The translations under genes were made by a program, and so were the position numbers. Positions 7,388 through 11,562 of a stretch of DNA of 11,562 nt are shown in pieces. This DNA comes from an uncultured Nesterenkonia sp. (GTDB lineage: Bacteria > Actinomycetota > Actinomycetes > Actinomycetales > Micrococcaceae), in contig CAMINA010000032.1 in the NCBI GenBank assembly GCA_946221825.1, positions 1 through 11,562 of the forward strand. Reading direction: 5' to 3'. Below the pieces are notes generated by a model, which was not told the origin of the DNA, made no database searches, and saw only the letters and a list, made by a program, of their open reading frames with translations. Every line of letters starts with the position of its first letter. Positions within the stretch are counted from its first letter, which is position 1.

Positions 7388-7416
7388 ACTCTAGTGACCT
7401 TACCAAAACCTGGGAA
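7388..7416 (-). promoter_or_regulatory. Candidate proVWX promoter
   Basis: On the minus strand, TTCCCA (7416-7411) and TAGAGT (7393-7388) are separated by 17 bases, each matching four of six sigma-70-type consensus positions. The start point would lie about 20 bases before the proV GTG. The surrounding 7390-7445 is markedly AT-richer than the rest of the window, as expected of a promoter region. Confidence 0.35.
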
Positions 7417-7438
7417 TCATCGTTTTACACACTGGTAA
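7400..7438. repeat. TTACCA / TGGTAA inverted half-sites upstream of proV
   Basis: TTACCAAAAC begins at 7400, and GTTTTACACACTGGTAA ends at 7438. The outer TTACCA and TGGTAA are inverted, and the inner AAAAC and GTTTT are also complementary. The element overlaps the -35 region of the candidate proV promoter and could bind a regulator or form a cruciform. Seen directly; function unknown. Confidence 0.4.
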
Positions 7439-7544
7439 CAATAGCTGTGCGTGATCCTACTCTCGCGTTCTGACCTGCGACGATGCACCAGAAGTCACAC
7501 AGAGATGTGAGGGGTCCACGCTCCCACCGCGCAGAGATGAGCCC

Positions 7545-7598
7545 TCAGCACGCACGGAGGCCCCGCAGGATGTCCTGCGGGGCCTCCGTGCGTGCTGA
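7545..7598 (-). terminator. Terminator of citMHS: perfect 26-bp inverted repeat
   Basis: Arms at 7545-7570 and 7573-7598 are perfect complements, with only 2 bases between them. The element begins 10 bases after the citMHS stop and separates that gene from proVWX, which lies further downstream on the same strand. There is no T-run; the strength comes from the very long GC-rich stem. Its inner 30 bases are almost identical to the hairpin at 4549-4578. Confidence 0.85.
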
Positions 7599-7608
7599 CC
7601 AGGCGGAA

Positions 7609-8982
7609 CTAATGGATGGAGAAGATCCCCAGAGCCAGAGCAGCCAGCATCATCAGGATCGAGAAGCCCCAGATGATGAAGAACGAGTAGCGCAGGTGAG
7701 AGCCCAGATTTGCCCCGGAGAGCCCCAGGGCCAGCCACAGCGCCGGGGAGAACGGGCTGACGAAGGTGCCGATGATGTTGCCGACCAGCATGGCGTGAGC
7801 GATCTCCATGGGACCGGTGCCGAACTGACCGGCCGTGGCGTCCACCAGGGGCAGCACGGAGAAGTAGTACGCATCGGTGGAGGTGAGCAGGTCCATCGGA
7901 ACACCCAGGACTCCCATGGCCAGGTGCAGGTTGGGGCCCAGTCCCTCAGGCAGCACCGCCAGGGTGGACAGAGCGACGGATTCGAGCATCTCGGACTCGT
8001 TGAGCACGCCCAGGAAGACCGCGGCGGCCAGGATGACTGCACCCATCATCAGCGCGTTCGGAGCATGGGCGCGGATCCGCTCCATCTGCAGGTTCGAGCC
8101 CTTGAAGTTCAGCGGCAGAGCGATGGCGACACCGAGCATGAAGGCGAACTGCGGCGGCAGGATGTCAGCAAGCATGACCGCGATGACGCTCAGCGCCAGC
8201 ACCACATTGGCCCAGTAGACCCACCGCGCCGAGTTCATCTTCTCGACGATGTCGGCCCGCTCCTCCTGCTGGCGACGGCTGAAGTCATCGGCGATGCCGC
8301 GGACGTCCACGTTCTCCGGAAGCTCGATCTCACCGGCAGCGACGCGCCGGTTGATGCGCCGGGTCTCGCGCAGACCCAGCAGCACCGCGAGTATCACGAT
8401 CAGCACGATGCCCACGATCTGCAGCGGGATCAGCGGACGGTAGAGCTCCACCGGATCGATGCCCTGCACGGAGGCGGCACGGCCCAGCGGCCCACCCCAC
8501 GGGATCATGTTCACGATGCCAGCTGAGAGTGCCAGCAGCAGGAGCAGCAGGTACCGGCTCATGTGCAGCGCCTGGTACAGCGGCAGCAGGGCCGGCACAG
8601 TGAGCAGGAAGGTGGTCGCTCCGGCACCGTCGACGTGAGCCACGACGCCGATCAGCGCAGTGCCCACGGTCACCAGCACGACTTTTCCGCGTGTGGCCAG
8701 GATCAGAGCCCGGACCACAGGGTCGAAGAGTCCGGCGTCGGTGAGGATCCCGAAGAAGAGGATGGCGAAGATGAACATCACGACGACGTTCATCACCTGG
8801 GACACGCCGGCGTCGAAGAACTCCGTGATCTCACTCAGGCCGAAGCCGACCAGCAGCGCGCCCACGATGGGCGTGACCACCATGGCCACCACCGGGGAGA
8901 CCTTGTTCCACATCAGCAAGCCGACGGTGACGGCGATGATTCCCAGACCACCGAGGGTCAGCAGTGTTGACGGCTCGTCCAT
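7609..8982 (-). CDS. CitMHS-family citrate-metal:proton symporter
   Basis: Inner-membrane secondary transporter importing citrate complexed with a divalent metal, driven by protons (CitMHS family, TC 2.A.11, as Bacillus CitM/CitH). The 457 residues hold about 12 hydrophobic segments. Family-typical stretches are AHVDGAGATTFLLTVPALLPLY at 115-136 (abridged core AHVDGAGATTF), NMIPWGGP at 158-165 and SPFSPALWL at 409-417. A charged cytoplasmic loop occupies about 203-255. The ATG at 8982 is chosen because GGGAG lies 9 bases upstream; the frame is open 22 codons further, but those residues are polar and unlike the family. It is divergent from ramB, and a strong terminator follows. Which metal is carried, Mg-type or Ca/Fe-type, cannot be read from the sequence. 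No citrate two-component system is next to it. Confidence 0.9.
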   Translation of the reverse strand: MDEPSTLLTLGGLGIIAVTVGLLMWNKVSPVVAMVVTPIVGALLVGFGLSEITEFFDAGVSQVMNVVVMFIFAILFFGILTDAGLFDPVVRALILATRGKVVLVTVGTALIGVVAHVDGAGATTFLLTVPALLPLYQALHMSRYLLLLLLALSAGIVNMIPWGGPLGRAASVQGIDPVELYRPLIPLQIVGIVLIVILAVLLGLRETRRINRRVAAGEIELPENVDVRGIADDFSRRQQEERADIVEKMNSARWVYWANVVLALSVIAVMLADILPPQFAFMLGVAIALPLNFKGSNLQMERIRAHAPNALMMGAVILAAAVFLGVLNESEMLESVALSTLAVLPEGLGPNLHLAMGVLGVPMDLLTSTDAYYFSVLPLVDATAGQFGTGPMEIAHAMLVGNIIGTFVSPFSPALWLALGLSGANLGSHLRYSFFIIWGFSILMMLAALALGIFSIH

Positions 8983-8991
8983 GAGCGGTCG

Positions 8992-8996
8992 CTCCC
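8992..8996 (-). promoter_or_regulatory. Ribosome binding site setting the citMHS start
   Basis: GGGAG on the minus strand (within AAGGGAGC), 9 bases before ATG 8982. It supports the shorter protein over the longer open frame starting at 9048. Confidence 0.65.
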
Positions 8997-9065
8997 TTAC
9001 GTCCAATTGCCAAGTCTTGCGGCTGCTCAGGACGGCATGACGAGACACACCGGCCTGCGAGCCGC

Positions 9066-9109
9066 ATCACACCATATATGGCGGATCACATTCGTGCACA
9101 TTTCGTGCA
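9066..9109. promoter_or_regulatory. Repeat-rich control region between citMHS and ramB
   Basis: Within 44 bases lie four overlapping patterns. There are two direct repeats TTCGTGCA (9091-9098, 9102-9109), 11 bases apart. The second overlaps the inverted repeat TGCAC-ATTTC-GTGCA (9095-9109). There is also a perfect 10-bp palindrome CCATATATGG (9072-9081), and ATCACA occurs on either side of it (9066-9071, 9085-9090). TATATG on the minus strand could be a citMHS -10 box. The position between divergent genes and the one-turn spacing suggest regulator binding sites, possibly for RamB itself. The motif differs from the TTTGCAAA-like site known for C. glutamicum RamB. Confidence 0.5.
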
Positions 9110-9146
9110 TCATATGAGGGGTACCACAGCAGACTCGACCCTGCCT

Positions 9147-9161
9147 TAGAATGGAGGACTA
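9147..9161 (+). promoter_or_regulatory. -10 element suggesting a leaderless ramB transcript
   Basis: TAGAAT at 9147-9152 matches five of six positions of TATAAT and ends 8 bases before the ramB ATG, so transcription would begin at or just before that ATG. A GGAGG at 9153-9157 lies only 3 bases from the ATG, too close for a usual ribosome site. Leaderless messages are common in actinobacteria. No convincing -35 is seen. Confidence 0.4.
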
Positions 9162-10630
9162 TGCGGACGGCACAGGCGCTCCCGACAGAGGATTCCGAGG
9201 ACGAGCTCGACCTCATCGCGCTGGGCCGCCGCGTCAGGCACCTGCGCAAGCGGGCCGGTATGACCTTGGACGATCTGGCCGCCGCCCTGGAGACGGCCCC
9301 CTCCCAGCTGTCCCTGTTGGAGAACGGCAGACGCGAGCCCAAGCTGTCTCAGCTGAACCAGTTGGCCAAGACCTTCGGCGTCACCTTGGACGACCTCTTC
9401 GGCGCCGAGCCTCCCTCCAAGCGCGCCGCCCTGGAGATCGAGCTGGAGAAGGCCCAGCGTGGGCCCCTCTACGCGGCCCTCGGACTGCCCACCGTGCGCA
9501 TCAGCAACCGCCTGCCCATGGATGTCTTGGAGTCCCTGGTCTCGCTGCAGCGGGAGCTGCGACGGCGACTCGAGGAGCAGGCCGCCACTCCAGAGGAGGC
9601 CCGGCGGGCCAACACGGAGCTGCGCGAGGAGATGCGCCAGAAGAACAACTACTATCCGGAGATCGAGGCGTCCGCCCAGGAGCTGCTCGACGCCGTCGGA
9701 CACACCTCCGGACCGCTCTCCCACCATGTGGCCGCCGATATCGCCGAACATCTGGGGTACTCGCTGCGGTTCGTGCCCAATCTGCCCAACTCCACCCGAT
9801 CGGTCACCGACCAGCGCAACAGGATCATCTACCTGACCCAGGGGCGCTCCCGCGACTGGGACGCACGCTCGGTCCTGCTGCAGGCACTGGGCCATGAGGT
9901 GCTGGGCCACACCGAGCCGGAGGACTACTCCGCCTTCCTGCGCCAGCGCGTGTACTCCAACTACTTCGCCGCCTCCCTGCTGATGCCCGAACGCACCACG
10001 GTGGAGTTCCTCCAGCAGGCCAAGGAGCGCAAGGAGCTGGCGATCGAGGATCTGCGCGACGCCTTCGCCGTATCCTACGAGTCCGCCGCCCACCGGTTCA
10101 CCAACCTGGCCACCGAGCACCTGGGCATCACCTGCCACTTCCAGAAGGTGCATGAGTCCGGGATCATCCACAAGGCCTATGAGAACGACGGCGTGAACTT
10201 CCCCGCCGACCACTCCGGGGCCATCGAGGGCCAGACCATCTGCCGCGAGTGGACCTCCCGGCAGGTCTTCGACGTGGAGGACAAGTTCCGCTCCTTCCAC
10301 CAGTACACCGACACCGCCGTCGGGACGTTCTGGTGCACCGCACGGACGGAGGCACACTCCTCCGGGATCTATTCGCTGAGCATCGGGGTGCCCTTCGAGC
10401 ATGTGAAGTGGTTCCGCGGGCGGGACACGACCTCTCGCTCGAAGTCCGGCTGCCCGGAGGACCCCACCTGCTGCCGGCAGCCTCCGCCCGAGCTGGCCTC
10501 CGCCTGGGACGGCAACGCCTGGCCGGCGGCTCGGGCCAACACCCACCTGCTGGCCGCCATGCCCCAGGGGGCATTCCCCGGTGTGGACACCCGCGAGGTC
10601 TACGAGTTCCTCCAACGTCACTCCGGCTGA
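9161..10630 (+). CDS. ramB: RamB-like transcriptional regulator (XRE HTH, ImmA/IrrE-like, DUF2083)
   Basis: DNA-binding regulator expected to control acetate and short-chain acid metabolism, including aceA and aceB, as RamB does in Corynebacterium. The 489 residues start with an XRE helix-turn-helix at about 20-76 (ALGRRVRHLRKRAGMTL..., SQLSLLENGRREPKLSQL). A charged helical linker follows, then an ImmA/IrrE-like region at about 185-280 with HEVLGH at 245-250 and NYFAASLLMP at 267-276. The usual HExxH zinc motif is changed in spacing, so it is probably a sensor fold and not a protease. The C-terminal part (about 310-489) has cysteines at 361, 392, 431, 437 and 438, in the style CPEDPTCC, and ends GVDTREVYEFLQRH, typical of actinobacterial RamB homologues. 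Divergent from the citrate transporter and convergent with the aceA unit. The family is firm; the name ramB rests on domain order and the neighbouring aceA. Confidence 0.85.
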   Translation: MRTAQALPTEDSEDELDLIALGRRVRHLRKRAGMTLDDLAAALETAPSQLSLLENGRREPKLSQLNQLAKTFGVTLDDLFGAEPPSKRAALEIELEKAQRGPLYAALGLPTVRISNRLPMDVLESLVSLQRELRRRLEEQAATPEEARRANTELREEMRQKNNYYPEIEASAQELLDAVGHTSGPLSHHVAADIAEHLGYSLRFVPNLPNSTRSVTDQRNRIIYLTQGRSRDWDARSVLLQALGHEVLGHTEPEDYSAFLRQRVYSNYFAASLLMPERTTVEFLQQAKERKELAIEDLRDAFAVSYESAAHRFTNLATEHLGITCHFQKVHESGIIHKAYENDGVNFPADHSGAIEGQTICREWTSRQVFDVEDKFRSFHQYTDTAVGTFWCTARTEAHSSGIYSLSIGVPFEHVKWFRGRDTTSRSKSGCPEDPTCCRQPPPELASAWDGNAWPAARANTHLLAAMPQGAFPGVDTREVYEFLQRHSG

Positions 10631-10659
10631 CCGCCTCCTGCCCGTGGATGAGGGCGAAA

Positions 10660-10712
10660 CACAGAAGACCGCCGCCCAGGGGACCTCGAACCCTGGGCGG
10701 CGGTGATCTGTG
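10660..10712. terminator. Bidirectional terminator between ramB and the aceA unit
   Basis: The inner stem of 14 bp pairs ACCGCCGCCCAGGG (10668-10681) with CCCTGGGCGGCGGT (10691-10704) around a 9-nt loop. A 2-nt internal loop (AG/GA) is followed by an outer 6-bp stem CACAGA / TCTGTG (10660-10665, 10707-10712). It is centred between two convergent stops, 29 bases after ramB and 13 bases after the minus-strand gene. Confidence 0.85.
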
Positions 10713-10725
10713 AGGCGCCGACGAC

Positions 10726-11328
10726 TCAGGCCGCGGCGCTCAGGCGACGGCCCCCTCCGGTCAGGACCGCAGCGCTGCTGGCATCGCCGTCCTCGTCATC
10801 GTCCTGATCCGGCTCCCCCGGCCCCAGGTGGATGGCCCGGATGGTGCCGTCAGGAAGGCCCGCCAGCTCCTCAGCCCGGACGAAGAGGTCCTGCCAGAGC
10901 TGCAGCTCCTCCTCTGATTCCAGACCCAACAGGGAGATGAACGGTGCCCTGCCCTCTGCCATCAGAGTGCGCGCATTGCGGAAGATGTGCAGACCGAAGT
11001 CCATGATGCCGGCCGAGAGCGGCTGGCCCTCGAAGAGGATGCGGCCTTCCTTCCGAGCCAGACCGCGCGGAGTGATGAAGGCGCACGGCGGCTCGGACAG
11101 GTGCCTCTCGATCAGCGCGTGCCAGGAGGCGGCCACCTCTTCGGCCTCTCCCAGCGCCTCCTCGGAGGCGCCGTCGACGGCGTCGAGCGCTTCTACCCGG
11201 GGACCGAACTCACGGTGCAGCGCGGCCAGGAAGCTCAGCGCATCTGCGGTGAGGACCTCGTTCTGGCGCGGGACCCGCGGGCCGGTCAGTGTGATGCCGT
11301 TGATGGTGATCGAGCTGGGGGTGTTCAT
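10726..11328 (-). CDS. Truncated malate synthase-like protein (possible aceB remnant)
   Basis: A 200-residue protein made of two stretches of malate synthase A joined together. Residues 10-50 (GITLTGPRVPRQNEVLTADALSF...) match the family N-terminus. Residues 68-169 (FITPRGLARKEGRILFEGQ, IMDFGLHIFRNARTLMAEGRAPFISL, LESEEELQLWQDLFVRAEE, GLPDGTIRAIHL) match the family segment normally at about 155-250. About 110 residues between them are missing. Everything after the TIRAT strand is also gone, including the metal-binding GRWDYIFS region, the catalytic aspartate and the C-terminal domain. Even the glutamate of the IET motif is replaced (HLGPG). R88 of the PRG motif remains. The last 30 residues are acidic, then Ala/Gly-rich. 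The ATG has AAAGGAG 8 bases upstream and lies 44 bases after aceA, so it is probably co-transcribed. Malate synthase activity is not expected. It is either a decayed aceB whose frame stayed open or a repurposed small protein. Confidence 0.75.
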   Translation of the reverse strand: MNTPSSITINGITLTGPRVPRQNEVLTADALSFLAALHREFGPRVEALDAVDGASEEALGEAEEVAASWHALIERHLSEPPCAFITPRGLARKEGRILFEGQPLSAGIMDFGLHIFRNARTLMAEGRAPFISLLGLESEEELQLWQDLFVRAEELAGLPDGTIRAIHLGPGEPDQDDDEDGDASSAAVLTGGGRRLSAAA

Positions 11329-11336
11329 CTCTCCGA

Positions 11337-11343
11337 CTCCTTT
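11337..11343 (-). promoter_or_regulatory. Strong ribosome binding site of the malate synthase-like gene
   Basis: AAAGGAG on the minus strand, 8 bases before ATG 11328. An intact, near-ideal site argues that the shortened gene is still translated. Confidence 0.65.
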
Positions 11344-11372
11344 GTCAGATTCCGTCCACCTGAGTCATCGAC

Positions 11373-11562
11373 TCAGTGGAACTGTCCTTCTTCGGTGGAG
11401 CCCTTCAGCGCAGTGGTGGAGGACTCGGGGTTCAGCGTGGTGGAGATGGCGTCGAAGTAGCCGGTGCCGACCTCACGCTGGTGCTTGGTGGAGGTGTAGC
11501 CGTCGGACTCGGCGGCGAACTCGGCCTCCTGCAGCTCCACATAGGCCTTCATCTGCTCCTCC
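11373..11562 (-). CDS. aceA: Isocitrate lyase, C-terminal 62 residues (gene continues beyond the window)
   Basis: Isocitrate lyase splits isocitrate into glyoxylate and succinate, the first step of the glyoxylate shunt in the cytoplasm. Only the last 62 codons are present. They read EEQMKAYVELQEAEF..., then GYTSTKHQREVGTGYFDAIS, and end STTALKGSTEEGQFH, which is the typical C-terminus of actinobacterial isocitrate lyase. The stop is TGA at 11375-11373. Catalytic residues lie upstream of the window and cannot be checked. The malate synthase-like gene follows 44 bases downstream on the same strand, and a RamB-like regulator gene converges on both. Confidence 0.93.
   Translation of the reverse strand, partial: EEQMKAYVELQEAEFAAESDGYTSTKHQREVGTGYFDAISTTLNPESSTTALKGSTEEGQFH

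Noticed and set aside
5531..8526. Long plus-strand open frames opposite proW, proV and citMHS
   Set aside because: All are rich in Gln, His, Asp and Arg with no recognisable fold. The minus-strand genes have full family motifs and ribosome sites.
9060..9110. GlxR/Crp-type site from the TGTGA half-sites
   Set aside because: The halves are direct, not inverted, and the spacing does not fit TGTGA-N6-TCACA.
9146..10621. A 491-codon minus-strand frame opposite ramB
   Set aside because: Gly/Val/Leu/Gln-rich shadow of the third codon positions of ramB; no motif.
11360..11376. CTGAGT-CATCG-ACTCAG hairpin as an aceA terminator
   Set aside because: Only a 6-bp stem that overlaps the aceA stop codon, with a ribosome site and gene directly downstream. 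Perhaps a processing hairpin at most.
1..11562. tRNA, rRNA, CRISPR, transposase, phage or conjugation genes
   Set aside because: No cloverleaf-like, spacer-repeat or mobile-element signals were seen on reading both strands.

Overview
The window is GC-rich DNA with strongly GC-biased third codon positions. Shine-Dalgarno sites are clear, one start codon is TTG and one is GTG, and RamB, AceA and a malate synthase relative lie side by side. This points to an actinobacterium, most likely of the Micrococcales. A Nesterenkonia- or Arthrobacter-like host is only a guess. The two substrate-binding lipoproteins are very acidic and there is a betaine-type transporter, which would suit a salt-tolerant organism.

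Layout: (1) Positions 71-3738, minus strand: a phosphonate/phosphite-type ABC importer, phnD-phnC-phnE, in which phnE is a tandem fusion of two permease domains. A few codons of a convergent plus-strand gene may lie at the left edge. (2) Positions 3943-4484, plus strand: a divergent TetR-family regulator gene broken by one clear and one probable frameshift; the clear one lies in a strong imperfect palindrome. (3) Positions 4614-7362, minus strand: a glycine betaine/proline-type ABC importer, proV-proW-proX, whose ATPase lacks the usual C-terminal CBS domains. (4) Positions 7609-8982, minus strand: a CitMHS citrate-metal transporter. (5) Positions 9161-10630, plus strand: a RamB-like regulator of acetate metabolism, possibly made from a leaderless message. 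A compact region full of repeats separates it from the citrate transporter. (6) Positions 10726-11562, minus strand: the 3' end of aceA (isocitrate lyase), followed by a 200-residue protein that keeps two segments of malate synthase and lacks most of the catalytic barrel.

The right half is a two- and four-carbon acid module: citrate import, the acetate/glyoxylate regulator and the first glyoxylate-shunt enzyme. The left half is nutrient and osmolyte import. Hairpins separate the units: a 16-bp stem between tetR and proX, a perfect 26-bp inverted repeat after citMHS, and a 14+6-bp stem between ramB and the malate synthase relative. The first two share an almost identical 30-nt core. No tRNA, rRNA, CRISPR array, transposase or attachment site was seen, and no gene-free stretch is longer than about 250 bases.

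The best candidates for something unusual are the miniature malate synthase relative in the aceA operon and the regulator frameshifts that coincide with palindromes.
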